The notes: a model not told the origin generated them from the sequence alone. Positions 25,747-34,294 are shown, counted from the stretch's first letter. The stretch: DNA of 48,529 nt from Thermoplasmata archaeon (GCA_030038605.1 JASHSU010000160.1:1-48529), one strand, 5' to 3'. Made by a program: numbers and translations.

Positions 25747-27010
25747 GGCCCACGACCCGCTCCGGCTCGAGTACGCACGGGGCCCGCACGAACTCCGGAT
25801 CGTTCGTCAACCCCCCGCCGCGGGATCCGTCAGCTTCTCCGCGACGTTCCTGGCCAACGCCGGCTGGGGTTACGACCCCGACGGGCGGGAGAGCGTGGCT
25901 CGCATCACGACCCAGCTCCTCACCAGCGGCGCCGGTACCCGGAACCGACTCCAGCTGGCCCGGTTCCTCGACCGGGCGGGCGGGACCCTGAGCGCCCATT
26001 GCGACCCGGAATCCGCGGAATTGACGGTCTGGGGTCCGATCGGGTCGACCGATGCCCTGCTGCGGGTCCTCGCGGATGCGGTCCAGCGCCCCCGGTTCGA
26101 GACGACCGACCTGGAGCGGGTCCGTCGGCAGGTTCACGAACGTCAGTTGCGGGAACTAGCGCAGCCGTCGCCCCGGGCGGACCGGGAACTTCACCGGGCC
26201 GTCTTCCCGGACGGTCATCCATACCGGACGCAGGGACTCGGCGACCGGCGATCGGTCGACCGCCTCACTCGGGAGGATCTGCGACGATTCCATCGGCAAC
26301 ACTTCCTGTCGGACGGGGGGCTCTTGGTGGTGACCTCCCCCCTGTCCACCTCGGCCGTGACCCTCCGCGCCCATCGGTTGTTCGAGGGCCTCGGCGGACC
26401 GCCGCCGGCTCCGCTCTCCGTCCCGGCGCCCTCCCGCCGGGGGCCTCGAGAGATCGAAGTGGACCTGCCCGGTCTCCGTCAGGTCGAGGTCCGGCTCGGA
26501 GGCGCGTCGATCGCTCGGTCCGACCCGTCCTTCCCCGCCGCGTACCTGGCGGACGAGATCCTCGGCGGGGCCACCCTGCTGAGCCGATTGTTCTCCCGGG
26601 TCCGCTCGAAAGGAGGACTCGCCTACCACGCCTCGAGCCACCTCGAGGCGATGCGGCACGGCGGCTACTGGGTCGCCGAGGCGGGGACCGGTGGCGAGCG
26701 GTGGCGCAAGGTCCTCCCGATGCTGCGCGACGAAGTGGCGCGGATCGCGGAGGAGCCGATCCCCCGATCCGAGTTGGACCTGGTCCGCGAAAGCCGACTG
26801 GGAGAAGTGGCCCTGGCGCTCGAGTCGACGGCGGATGCCCACGAGCTCGCCCTGGACGTGGCGTACCACCACTTGCCCGAGGACCACTGGGTCCAGTGGC
26901 CCTCGATCCTGCGGGCGGTCACGCCGGCGGAAGTGAACCGTGCGGCGGGCGAGGCGCTGAACCGGCACCGGGCCGCGACTGTCGTTGTCGGCCCCATCCG
27001 CGCGAAGTGA
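25739..27010 (+). CDS. M16-family protein, non-catalytic partner
   Basis: 423 residues with the same two-half M16 fold. The place of the zinc motif reads Glu-Ser-Val-Ala-Arg-Ile-Thr-Thr-Gln, so the His-x-x-Glu-His ligands are gone. The C-terminal half keeps the substrate-binding Arg/Tyr region (Arg-Ser-Lys-Gly-Gly-Leu-Ala-Tyr). This catalytic/non-catalytic pairing is known for processing peptidase alpha/beta. ATG 25739 is preceded by a GGGAGG ribosome-binding site inside the upstream gene. Frequently such pairs are adjacent, as here. Confidence 0.9.
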   Translation: MTEAHDPLRLEYARGPHELRIVRQPPAAGSVSFSATFLANAGWGYDPDGRESVARITTQLLTSGAGTRNRLQLARFLDRAGGTLSAHCDPESAELTVWGPIGSTDALLRVLADAVQRPRFETTDLERVRRQVHERQLRELAQPSPRADRELHRAVFPDGHPYRTQGLGDRRSVDRLTREDLRRFHRQHFLSDGGLLVVTSPLSTSAVTLRAHRLFEGLGGPPPAPLSVPAPSRRGPREIEVDLPGLRQVEVRLGGASIARSDPSFPAAYLADEILGGATLLSRLFSRVRSKGGLAYHASSHLEAMRHGGYWVAEAGTGGERWRKVLPMLRDEVARIAEEPIPRSELDLVRESRLGEVALALESTADAHELALDVAYHHLPEDHWVQWPSILRAVTPAEVNRAAGEALNRHRAATVVVGPIRAK

Positions 27011-27042
27011 GACCGAACTTCCTGCTCACGCACCCATACGCA

Positions 27043-27050
27043 CTTATACG
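27043..27050 (+). promoter_or_regulatory. TATA box for the small ribbon-helix-helix-like gene
   Basis: CTTATACG begins 29 nt before ATG 27072. A GGAGG further down (27056-27060) would lie upstream of the transcription start if the mRNA is leaderless. Confidence 0.5.
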
Positions 27051-27071
27051 CCGCAGGAGGTGCGGAGCCCC

Positions 27072-27317
27072 ATGCCACCGCGCGGGAAACCCGAGATGAT
27101 CCCCCACGGGATGCTCCGCAAGAACATCACCATCACGCCCGAGGAGAACGAGTTCCTCGAGCGGCATCCGGAGATCAATCAGAGCGCGCTGTTCCGACAG
27201 GTCGTGGAGAGCCTCATGCTCGCCGAGCGCAGCCCGGGGGCGGTGGGCACGCAGCCCGTTCGGCTCGGTCGGGCCGTCTATCGCTCCGGCGCGATCATGT
27301 ACCAGAAGCGCCCGTAG
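27072..27317 (+). CDS. Small protein with ribbon-helix-helix-like pattern
   Basis: 81 residues. A short strand (Lys-Asn-Ile-Thr-Ile-Thr) is followed by helix-forming Pro-Glu-Glu-Asn-Glu-Phe-Leu and a second helix after Ile-Asn-Gln-Ser-Ala-Leu-Phe-Arg, the pattern of CopG/MetJ-type DNA-binding proteins and of some archaeal small proteins. The tail after residue 50 is basic and probably flexible. No partner toxin gene is next to it. Its 3' end overlaps the convergent dtdA gene by 23 nt. In-frame Met and Val codons exist upstream, but the TATA spacing supports 27072. DNA binding is inferred only. Confidence 0.7.
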   Translation: MPPRGKPEMIPHGMLRKNITITPEENEFLERHPEINQSALFRQVVESLMLAERSPGAVGTQPVRLGRAVYRSGAIMYQKRP

Positions 27318-28170
27318 TCGGGGCCGACTCGCCCCGGCGAGAGGCCTCGTTGTCTCGGAGTCGCATTCCGACGCCGCGAAGCGCGACATGGCCGGCGTCC
27401 TCGGCGCGGGCGGAGACCCAACCCTCGGCACCGGGGGTCTGCTCGAACGCGGAACGGGCCGTCTCGGCGTCCAGTTCGCTCAGCGCGTGCCGGGACAGGA
27501 GGTGACCGAAGGCCCATCGCCGCTTCACGGCCAGGTCGGTGAAATGCGGGGCGTAATGTCCGCCGCCGATGGCGAGAGCGACCCGGTCCTTCGGGTCGGA
27601 GGAGAGCTCGGGAATGACCTGAGCGAGGCTCCGGACCGCCTCGGACGGCGGTTCGGCCAGCTCTCCAAACCCGATCTCGACGAACATCGCCGGGACTCCG
27701 AGGGCCGGCCCATGGTGGGTCGCCTCGTAGGTCGCGGACCAGCCGATCCGGACCCCGGACTCCCCCAGTCGTCGCAGCGCGTCGGCCATCCGTAGTGGGT
27801 CGGTGGGGGCGAGGGTCCGGGGCCGGCCCCCGATCTCCGCCTCCGGGCCGACGTTCCCCAGCGGGTGCACGGTCAGACACGGGACGCTCCGCTCGCTGCG
27901 GTGAATGGACGGGAACACCAGCGTCGGGTGCCGGACCGTCAGTCCGGAGGGCAGCCGCCGGTCGAGCTCTTCGTCGTGGATGTGCAGGCCGGGGCGGCGG
28001 AGTACGAGGACGTCCGGCCGGAGCGCGCGGATCGGCACCCCGTCCACGTGATCCCCGGTCGACTCGGGTGTGCCCCAGTGCGCGGAGACTGCGCGCGCCA
28101 CCGGGTCGAGTTCGGACACGACGATCAGGAGCGGTGAAGATCCTGCCGTCCCGTCGCTGGCCGGCTCCAT
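27295..28170 (-). CDS. dtdA: D-aminoacyl-tRNA deacylase (archaeal GEK1/DtdA type)
   Basis: 291 residues. Hydrolyses D-amino acids from mischarged tRNA. Family blocks: Val-Ser-Glu-Leu-Asp-Pro-Val-Ala near the N-terminus, Tyr-Glu-Ala-Thr-His-His-Gly-Pro in the middle, Glu-Ile-Gly, and Ile-Gly-Gly-Gly-His-Tyr-Ala-Pro, whose His residues are metal-ligand candidates. The last 50 residues (Leu-Ser-Glu-Leu-Asp-Ala-Glu-Thr) complete the family domain. Divergent from the membrane gene at 28294, with a 123-nt shared upstream region. Confidence 0.88.
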   Translation of the reverse strand: MEPASDGTAGSSPLLIVVSELDPVARAVSAHWGTPESTGDHVDGVPIRALRPDVLVLRRPGLHIHDEELDRRLPSGLTVRHPTLVFPSIHRSERSVPCLTVHPLGNVGPEAEIGGRPRTLAPTDPLRMADALRRLGESGVRIGWSATYEATHHGPALGVPAMFVEIGFGELAEPPSEAVRSLAQVIPELSSDPKDRVALAIGGGHYAPHFTDLAVKRRWAFGHLLSRHALSELDAETARSAFEQTPGAEGWVSARAEDAGHVALRGVGMRLRDNEASRRGESAPTTGASGT

Positions 28171-28293
28171 CGCAGGTCCACTCTATCCCTCCCGGTTCAT
28201 GAGGCCGGCGCGCTCGGCCGGCGTCCGGGCGCCCTTTTCTATGGGACACGGGTGGGTCGACCTGGCCTCGGCCGCCGGGGATTTACCTCGACC

Positions 28294-28836
28294 ATGGTCA
28301 ACATCGAAGACGCACTTCTTTCGGCGACGGTCGCGACGTGGCTGCTCGCGATCGGCACGCTCGGGGTCATGTACTGGCAGACGCGGCAGGCCGGGCGACT
28401 CAACTCCTCCAACGCGGTCATCACCCTGCGCGAGCGGTTCGACAGCCAGCGCATGCGCAAGGTCCGGCGGGTCACGAGCCAGCGTCTGTTGAGCGAAAAG
28501 TTCGAGGAGCTGGCCAACCTCGAGGTGCTCGCCTTCTTCGAGCTCATCGGCGCCCAGACGAAGCGACGGATCCTGGACGAAGAGATGGTCTGGGAGGCGT
28601 TCGGCGGATGGATCTCGGCCTACTACCGGGCGATGCGCGCACCGGTCGACCGGCTGGCGCTCATGCGGGAACGCTCCCACGACCCGCTCCTGTTCAAGAA
28701 GCTCGAGTGGCTCAACGGGCGGATCGACCGGCTCGACCGGAAGTACATGGGGGCCGACTACGAGCCGTCGGTGGCGGCGGTCGACGACACGGCCCTGTAC
28801 CTTCGACTGGAAGCTCGGCTCGAACTGGACGAGTGA
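28294..28836 (+). CDS. DUF4760-like membrane-anchored protein
   Basis: 180 residues. One N-terminal membrane helix (about 5-28) ending in Met-Tyr-Trp-Gln-Thr-Arg-Gln, then a soluble helical domain with Leu-Arg-Glu-Arg-Phe-Asp-Ser and an Asn-Leu-Glu-Val-Leu-Ala-Phe-Phe-Glu segment. This arrangement resembles DUF4760 proteins; the function of that family is unknown. ATG 28294 is chosen because the longer frame adds 14 residues without similarity. A TATA-like TTTTCTAT at 28234-28241 would give a 30-nt leader. Convergent with the tRNA gene. Confidence 0.7.
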   Translation: MVNIEDALLSATVATWLLAIGTLGVMYWQTRQAGRLNSSNAVITLRERFDSQRMRKVRRVTSQRLLSEKFEELANLEVLAFFELIGAQTKRRILDEEMVWEAFGGWISAYYRAMRAPVDRLALMRERSHDPLLFKKLEWLNGRIDRLDRKYMGADYEPSVAAVDDTALYLRLEARLELDE

Positions 28837-28914
28837 GCAGGACCGGGCGGGCGCCGGGGCCTTTGGGTGAGAGGAACGGGGGCGGCCTCCGCTCGGTGGC
28901 ACGACGGCGAGGGA

Positions 28915-29018
28915 TGCTCCCGGCGGGAGTTTCACCGCCGGACGATTCGTCCGGGCGGATTTGAACCCGCGTCAAAGGCTCGAGAGGCCTCTATCCTTGA
29001 CCACTAGACTACGGGAGC
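28915..29018 (-). tRNA. tRNA-Glu (anticodon CUC) with intron in the T-loop
   Basis: Reading the minus strand from 29018: acceptor GCTCCCG, TA, a normal D-arm, anticodon stem GAGGC/GCCTT with loop CTCTCGA (anticodon CTC), variable loop TGAC, T-stem GCGGG and TTCAAA. The sequence then stops fitting. After 31 nt, TCCCGC and CGGGAGC complete T-stem and acceptor perfectly, followed by discriminator A. The spliced tRNA is 73 nt with seven acceptor pairs. CCA is not encoded. Without recognising the intron the gene looks degenerate. Upstream, CTCAAAGA near 29049 is at TATA distance but is a weak match. Confidence 0.93.
28929..28959 (-). other. 31-nt tRNA intron with full bulge-helix-bulge motif (position 59/60)
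   Basis: Exon T-stem GCGGG pairs with CCCGC; the next four bases TTCA pair with TGAA near the intron's 3' end. The two 3-nt bulges are AAT and ACT. Cutting after the second base of each bulge removes 31 nt and gives TTCAAAT followed by CCCGC, exactly a standard T-arm. Inside, the intron folds as CCGC/GCGG and CGGACG/CGTCCG around an AAT loop. Confidence 0.9.
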
Positions 29019-29114
29019 GTCCCGCCCCCCTATCGGGTCGGCTCTTTGAGCCTTTCGCGAGGCGCGCACGCCGGCGCGCCCGCGATTCCGACCGGCCTCG
29101 GCCGGAGCGAAGCG

Positions 29115-29122
29115 CCTAAGAG
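29115..29122 (+). promoter_or_regulatory. TATA-like element for the 151-residue unknown protein
   Basis: CCTAAGAG begins 30 nt before GTG 29145. It is a weak match in sequence but has the spacing seen at other genes. Confidence 0.35.
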
Positions 29123-29144
29123 CCCACGGCTCCCTCCTCACCGC

Positions 29145-29600
29145 GTGACACCTCCCGTCAAGGCGCGGAGCGGCCACATCCTGCTGGACGTGAAGGGGTC
29201 GTACATCGACCTGGTCCGGGTCTACCCGGACATCCACCGCCGGGTGGTGGAGATGAACCGGCCGTTTGTCAAGGACTCGGACCCGTTGCTCCCCGACGTC
29301 CTGCTGGACGAGAACCTGCGCGACCTCAAGGGCGACCGCAAGCCCGCCGGTTACAACCGGCCCGACCCGTTCGGTCTGCGGCTTATCTTTCCCAGCGCCG
29401 ACGAAAAGCGGGTCGAGTTCTACTTCACCAAGCCCGCCCGCTGCCAGGAGGTCGTCCAGATCACGGAGCAGGTCTCCGTGCTCCTGCGCCGCCGCTCCAT
29501 CAAGCACACGGTCGAGTACGACCGGTTAAGCCTGGGGCCTCCGCGCGGACTGCCCGGTCTCGGTCCGGCCCCCCCGACCGGGACGTTCGCCGCCGTCTGA
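29145..29600 (+). CDS. Hypothetical protein, 151 residues
   Basis: I do not recognise this protein. It is soluble and compact, with no signal peptide or membrane segment. Segments Gly-His-Ile-Leu-Leu-Asp-Val-Lys-Gly-Ser, Asp-Val-Leu-Leu-Asp-Glu-Asn-Leu-Arg-Asp-Leu and Val-Glu-Phe-Tyr-Phe-Thr-Lys-Pro-Ala alternate strands and helices, and the last 25 residues are Gly/Pro-rich. GTG 29145 is chosen over upstream in-frame codons because the added residues are low-complexity and a TATA-like box lies 30 nt before. It ends 3 nt from the stop of the convergent 1518-residue repeat protein. Confidence 0.65.
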   Translation: MTPPVKARSGHILLDVKGSYIDLVRVYPDIHRRVVEMNRPFVKDSDPLLPDVLLDENLRDLKGDRKPAGYNRPDPFGLRLIFPSADEKRVEFYFTKPARCQEVVQITEQVSVLLRRRSIKHTVEYDRLSLGPPRGLPGLGPAPPTGTFAAV

Positions 29601-29603
29601 CGC

Positions 29604-32600
29604 TCACTTCGGCGGCGCTCGGCGGAACGGCCAGAACGGCGTCGCCCCCGACTCGGCCGGGGCGTCGGAGGGCGGTGCGCTCTCGGTCGTCGTGGTCGGC
29701 GGCGCGGAGTCCTTGGCGGCCGCCGGCGCCGGGGTGGGCGCGACATGCCCGTCACTCTGCAGCCGGGCCAGGGCGTCCCGCGCCTTGGCCAGGGCGGCCG
29801 GGTAGTCGGTCTCCCGCAGCCGGACCGACTCGGCCAGCAACGCCCGGGCCTCGGACGTGTCGACCCGACGGTCGGCGGCGCGGCTCAACGCCGCGTCGAT
29901 AAGGTAGTGCAGATTCATGAGCTCGCGATGGAGCGACTTGCGCAGCGCCAGTTCCTCCTCCGCCGCGAGCAGCTGACGCGCGGCGTCCAGGTGCTGGCCC
30001 GACTTCGCCAGGGCACCAAAGGCCTCGTACCGTTCCCGGACCGGACCGACGCTCACCCGGAGCCCGTCGGCGGCGAAATTGATCTCCGTCAACAGGTCGG
30101 ACTGTCGGCGCGTGAACGGTTCGACGATGGCGTGCTCGAGCGCCTCGGTGGCCCGCCGGAAGAGCGCCTCGCCCTCGGCGAGTCGCCCAGCGTCCAGCGC
30201 CACGCGGGCCTCACTGAAGGTCTGCATCACCGGCGTCGTGTCCACCCCCAAGCGCTCGCCGACCCACAGTCGCTCCTTGAGGGTGCGCAGCCCGCCCTCC
30301 AAGGCGTCCTTCCGATGCTTGCGCGCCGTGTCGAGCTCGCCGCGAAGCAGGGCGAGCGCGCCGACGAAATCGCCACGGCCCCGGAGCGTCGCGAGCTGAC
30401 CCGCGATCTCGTTCCGCCGGGCCCGCTCGGTCTCGCTGGGCGTCGGACCCCGTCCGAACTCGGTCTCGACCTCCCGCCACCGGCCCTCGACGACGGACTC
30501 GAACGCCTTGCGACTCGCGTTCTGCGCCCGCCCGACCGCTTCCCGGGCGATCTTCCACTCGCGGGCCCGTAGCGCAGCCTCCGCCTCCATGACGACCGCC
30601 TCGACCGGGTCCACCTCGGTGGTCAGGCCCTCCTTGCGCGCGCTGTCGACCAAACGGCGGAGCTCGCCGACCGGGCCGGCGAACAGGCGTTCGATCGCCC
30701 AGCGGCCCAGCTCGGTCGCCTCGCGCGACGCCCGGATCGCTTCCGGATACGCTCCCTGGCTCATCAGCCCGCGCGCCTCGTCCACCCGCTGCTGGGCCTC
30801 CTGCGTGTTGGCGCCGAACCCCGTGGCCTCCTGGACCTGGGACTCGGCCGCTCCGAAGGCCTCCATCGCTCGGCGGTGACTTTCCCGGCCCGCGACGAGA
30901 CTGTCGGTCGCCAGGATCGCATGCTCGAGCACGTCGGGGAACGCTCGCTTCTCCAGGAACTTGCGCGCGGTCGCCATCTCCTCGACGGCGTTCGGGACGA
31001 CCACCCCTTCCTTCGCGGCGAGGGCGAGCGAGCGCTCGGCCGCCTCGATCGAGCCCTCGGCGATCCGCCGCTGGAGCTCGGCCCGCTCCAGCTCCGCCTC
31101 GCTCTTGGAGGCGAACTGTACGGCCTCGACGGGGCGTCCCTCGTCGAGCGCCATCCGGGCCTGGTGCAGCAGGTTCTCGGCGACGGTGGTGTCGCTGCCC
31201 TCGTTCCGCAGCCGAGTGACGGTCGCGCGGAACCCGGCGAGCGTCTTGGACACATGATGGTAGGTCGCCTGCAACACCTCGCGCTCGAGCGGACCCCCCA
31301 GCTCGATGGCGCGCGCGTACTCCCGGCGTCCCAGCGCGGTCTCCACCTGCTCCATGGTCGACCGGGCCACGCCCAAGTCGACGCGGAGGAGCTCGGCCTG
31401 AGCGATCGCCTCGCGCGCCCGCTTGGCCACCCGTTCCGCGTGCTCGACGAGCCCCCGCGTGCCGACGAACTCCGCGCGCGCCGCATCCAGGAGCGCGGCC
31501 GCCCCGACCGGTACCGGTAGGGCGATCCGTCGGCGCGCCTCCGCGAGCGGGGCCACGATCCGGTCCAGGTCGACGCCGGCGCCGCGGGCGATGTCCAGGT
31601 CGCGCTCGAGCGAGCGGAGGTTCTCTTCCAGGATCGGCACGAGAATGGCGATCAGGTCGTCGTGCAACTGGCGGGTAGCGGTCCGGGTCGCTTCGGCCGG
31701 TGCGGTCGGTCGCTCCGTGCGGATCCCCTGCAGCCGGTGCCCGAACGGGTCCATCGGCGCGGACAGGCGCCGGCCGTCCTCGAGCAGGCGCTCGACCTCC
31801 CCGATCAACCGGTCGGTCTCGGCGCGGGCGGCCCCCTCGTGGAGCCGCTGCTGAACGGCCTGCAGCGTCGCCCGGGCGGCGTCAAAGTCGAGCGACTGCA
31901 CCGCCAGACGGACGGAGCGGATCGGCTCGTAGAAGGGCTCGGGGTCGACGCCGAGCTCGCGCAAGTCGCCGAGCTGCTCCTGAGCCGCCGCGACCTCCTC
32001 GACGATCGACTGGGCCAGGGTCCGGGTGCGGATCGAGTTCTCTTCCAGCGTCGACGCCAGCCGGTAGGCCTCCGCGTAATGTCCGGCGCGGGCCGCCGCC
32101 TGGGACTCCTCGAGCGCGGTCCGGAACTGACCCAGGTCGAGGCCGAGCGTCTCGAGCTCGACGAGCGCCAACTTGGCGTGGGAGATCGCCTCCTCGCTGC
32201 GCAGCAGCTGTTGCTGATGGGCGCGGGTCCGGATCTCCTGGGAGGCCCGGGACGCCTTGACGAAATCGCCCATGTTGAAGATCTGCTGGACCTCATCGAT
32301 CTGGTGCTGGATCTCGTCCCCGGGGCCGCCCATCGCCTCCAGCACCCGGCGCTCTTCCTCGAGCAGGTCGACCAGCGCGCTGGCGTGGACCGCGAAGACG
32401 GAGGCGAAGTCGCGCTCGGCCTTGCGCAGCGACTCGATCGAGTTGACCAGGTCCTCCTTCACCCGGAGCGTGACGTCCGCGTCCGCGAGCAGCCGCCGCA
32501 CCGGGGCGGTGAGCGCGTCGTCCGGGATGTCGACGAATCCGGCCTCCATCTCCTGCACGCGACGGGCGACGTACGGGGTCGCGGCGATCCGGAGTTCGAC

Positions 32601-34160
32601 CTCGACCCGGGCCAACTGCTCGGCGCCCCCGGCCAGGTCGCCCTGGTCGAGCAGGGTACGAACTCGGTCGAGCGAGGCCGACGTCTCGGCCGGGAGGAAT
32701 CCGTGGTCCTTCGCGTACTCGCGCACCCGGTCGAGGGCCGTCCAGCGCTCAGTGTAGTGGGTGAGCGCCTCGCGTCCCAACCGGACGACCGACTCCCGTA
32801 GGAGCTTGCGGGCGTCGTGGACTTCCGCACGGTCCAGGTGGGCCCGCGCTTTCGACAGGGTCGCATCGAACCCCTCGGAGGAGAAGCCGGAGTTGTGGAA
32901 ACGCCCGACCATCTCCTCGAGGGCCTGCAGCTCCTCGCGCGCGGCGTCGAGGTCCTCCGTGAGCTGGGTGACGCGGTCCGCCGCCTCCTGACTCGCCGCC
33001 AGGGCCTCGGAGTAGATCTTGAGACGGAGCGCCTCGCGCGCCCGGTTCATCGCCGCGAACACTTCGGTCGGGTCCCGACCCAGGCGACGGGCCTCGGTGA
33101 TCCGGGGCCGAACCTCGTCCAGGAGGGCGGCGACGACCGCGACGATCGGCTCTTCCGCCTTCGCTCGAGCCTCCGCTAACAGTCCGGGAATCTCGCCCGC
33201 CGGTGCGAACGGAAGTTTGGCCAGCGCCGCGTCGACGGCGACCCGGGCCTCGGTCGGGTCGGTACCGTACTCGGGCAACGCATCCAACGAGAGGCGCAGC
33301 GAACCGAGGACCTGGGCCGTTCGCTCACGCAGGGCTTCTCCGAGGCGTTCCATCGCCCCGTCGATCGCGGCCACGGTCTCGGGCCAACGCTCGGGGGGCG
33401 CCCCGGCATCATCGCGCAGGGCGGCCTCGAGCTCCGCGGTCGATGCGCCGTGCTCCTTGGCGACGGTCAGTCGCGCTTCGGCCGCCGAACGGGCGGTGTC
33501 GTGCTTGGCCTTGGCCTCGGGTAACTGGTCGCGTTCCAGGACGAGCAGTTCGTTGATCGCTTCCGCGACCCGGCCCTCCTTGGCGGGCTGCACGGCCGCA
33601 TCGACCTTTCGCCGGAACGTGTCGAGCGCGTCCCCGGTCAGGCCGGCCCATTCGGCGAGCGCCTTCCCCCGGGCCTGGGCGACGGAAATGTTGTCCGCGC
33701 CGACTTTGGCCAGCTCCTCCTCAACGCGGAGCAGTCGGGCGACCATATCCGGCCAGGTTCGGTCCGGCCCCGGCGTTCCCAGCGCGGCGATCTCGTCGCG
33801 CAGGGTCGGCGATACGGACACCCCCGCCGCCGTCAGCCGGACGACCGACTCGTTGGTCTTCTCGCGACGGGCCTCCAGCGTCGGCGGGACCTTGGTCGCG
33901 AGGTAGTCGAGCAGCGCCCGGGCCTGGATCTCGACCCCCTCCCAGTCCGAGCGACGTACCAGTTCGTGGAGCTGCCGGGAACGTTCGGGAACCTCGGGAA
34001 GCACCAGGCCGAGGCGCTGAAGCTCGGCGACCCGCTCGTCCGCTTCCTTCTGGAGCGTCTCGCCGGCCTGCCGCTTGCGCTTGAGTTCCTCGGCCTTCTC
34101 CTGGAGGATGCGGGTGAGACGGGACGACGGGACCGCCCCCATCCCTCCCGGACCTGACAT
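29604..34160 (-). CDS. Giant helical repeat / coiled-coil protein, 1518 residues
   Basis: Almost wholly alpha-helical and charged (Glu, Arg, Ala, Leu-rich), without signal peptide or membrane helix. A unit of about 75-95 residues recurs some 15-18 times: a helix, a short Leu-Gly-Val-Asp-like turn, a helix ending Ala-Arg-x-Ala-Leu, then Gly-x-Tyr/Leu-x-Glu-Ala and a third helix. Examples are at about 360-410, 660-710, 1060-1110, 1170-1220 and 1390-1440. The pattern resembles tetratricopeptide or spectrin-like arrays, so a scaffold or structural role is likely but unproven. The last 45 residues are Pro/Ala/Thr-rich and end Phe-Trp-Pro-Phe-Arg-Arg. ATG 34160 follows GGAGAAGG. Downstream of IF-5A but with its own promoter. 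Confidence 0.85.
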   Translation of the reverse strand: MSGPGGMGAVPSSRLTRILQEKAEELKRKRQAGETLQKEADERVAELQRLGLVLPEVPERSRQLHELVRRSDWEGVEIQARALLDYLATKVPPTLEARREKTNESVVRLTAAGVSVSPTLRDEIAALGTPGPDRTWPDMVARLLRVEEELAKVGADNISVAQARGKALAEWAGLTGDALDTFRRKVDAAVQPAKEGRVAEAINELLVLERDQLPEAKAKHDTARSAAEARLTVAKEHGASTAELEAALRDDAGAPPERWPETVAAIDGAMERLGEALRERTAQVLGSLRLSLDALPEYGTDPTEARVAVDAALAKLPFAPAGEIPGLLAEARAKAEEPIVAVVAALLDEVRPRITEARRLGRDPTEVFAAMNRAREALRLKIYSEALAASQEAADRVTQLTEDLDAAREELQALEEMVGRFHNSGFSSEGFDATLSKARAHLDRAEVHDARKLLRESVVRLGREALTHYTERWTALDRVREYAKDHGFLPAETSASLDRVRTLLDQGDLAGGAEQLARVEVELRIAATPYVARRVQEMEAGFVDIPDDALTAPVRRLLADADVTLRVKEDLVNSIESLRKAERDFASVFAVHASALVDLLEEERRVLEAMGGPGDEIQHQIDEVQQIFNMGDFVKASRASQEIRTRAHQQQLLRSEEAISHAKLALVELETLGLDLGQFRTALEESQAAARAGHYAEAYRLASTLEENSIRTRTLAQSIVEEVAAAQEQLGDLRELGVDPEPFYEPIRSVRLAVQSLDFDAARATLQAVQQRLHEGAARAETDRLIGEVERLLEDGRRLSAPMDPFGHRLQGIRTERPTAPAEATRTATRQLHDDLIAILVPILEENLRSLERDLDIARGAGVDLDRIVAPLAEARRRIALPVPVGAAALLDAARAEFVGTRGLVEHAERVAKRAREAIAQAELLRVDLGVARSTMEQVETALGRREYARAIELGGPLEREVLQATYHHVSKTLAGFRATVTRLRNEGSDTTVAENLLHQARMALDEGRPVEAVQFASKSEAELERAELQRRIAEGSIEAAERSLALAAKEGVVVPNAVEEMATARKFLEKRAFPDVLEHAILATDSLVAGRESHRRAMEAFGAAESQVQEATGFGANTQEAQQRVDEARGLMSQGAYPEAIRASREATELGRWAIERLFAGPVGELRRLVDSARKEGLTTEVDPVEAVVMEAEAALRAREWKIAREAVGRAQNASRKAFESVVEGRWREVETEFGRGPTPSETERARRNEIAGQLATLRGRGDFVGALALLRGELDTARKHRKDALEGGLRTLKERLWVGERLGVDTTPVMQTFSEARVALDAGRLAEGEALFRRATEALEHAIVEPFTRRQSDLLTEINFAADGLRVSVGPVRERYEAFGALAKSGQHLDAARQLLAAEEELALRKSLHRELMNLHYLIDAALSRAADRRVDTSEARALLAESVRLRETDYPAALAKARDALARLQSDGHVAPTPAPAAAKDSAPPTTTTESAPPSDAPAESGATPFWPFRRAPPK

Positions 34161-34237
34161 GCGTCCCTTCTCCGAGCCCCGGCCTGCGAAGCCACGGGGC
34201 CTCGAAGATTCCGGTGCTCGATTGATGCCCGGCCCCC

Positions 34238-34245
34238 TTTATTAA
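34238..34245 (-). promoter_or_regulatory. TATA box for the helical repeat protein gene
   Basis: TTAATAAA on the minus strand; transcription about 30 nt later would leave a 5' leader of roughly 55 nt before ATG 34160. Confidence 0.5.
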
Positions 34246-34294
34246 TCGAACGAGATACTCGCCGTCCACCGGCGAGCCGTCCGGTCGGTTCGGA

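Noticed and set aside
27072-28170. Toxin-antitoxin pair formed by the small RHH-like gene and its overlapping neighbour.
   Set aside because: The neighbour is dtdA, a housekeeping tRNA deacylase, convergent rather than co-directional.
28915-29018. A degenerate tRNA-Glu pseudogene with an unpaired acceptor and a T-stem one base short.
   Set aside because: The missing T-stem strand and acceptor strand occur intact 31 nt further on, and the intervening sequence has an exact bulge-helix-bulge.
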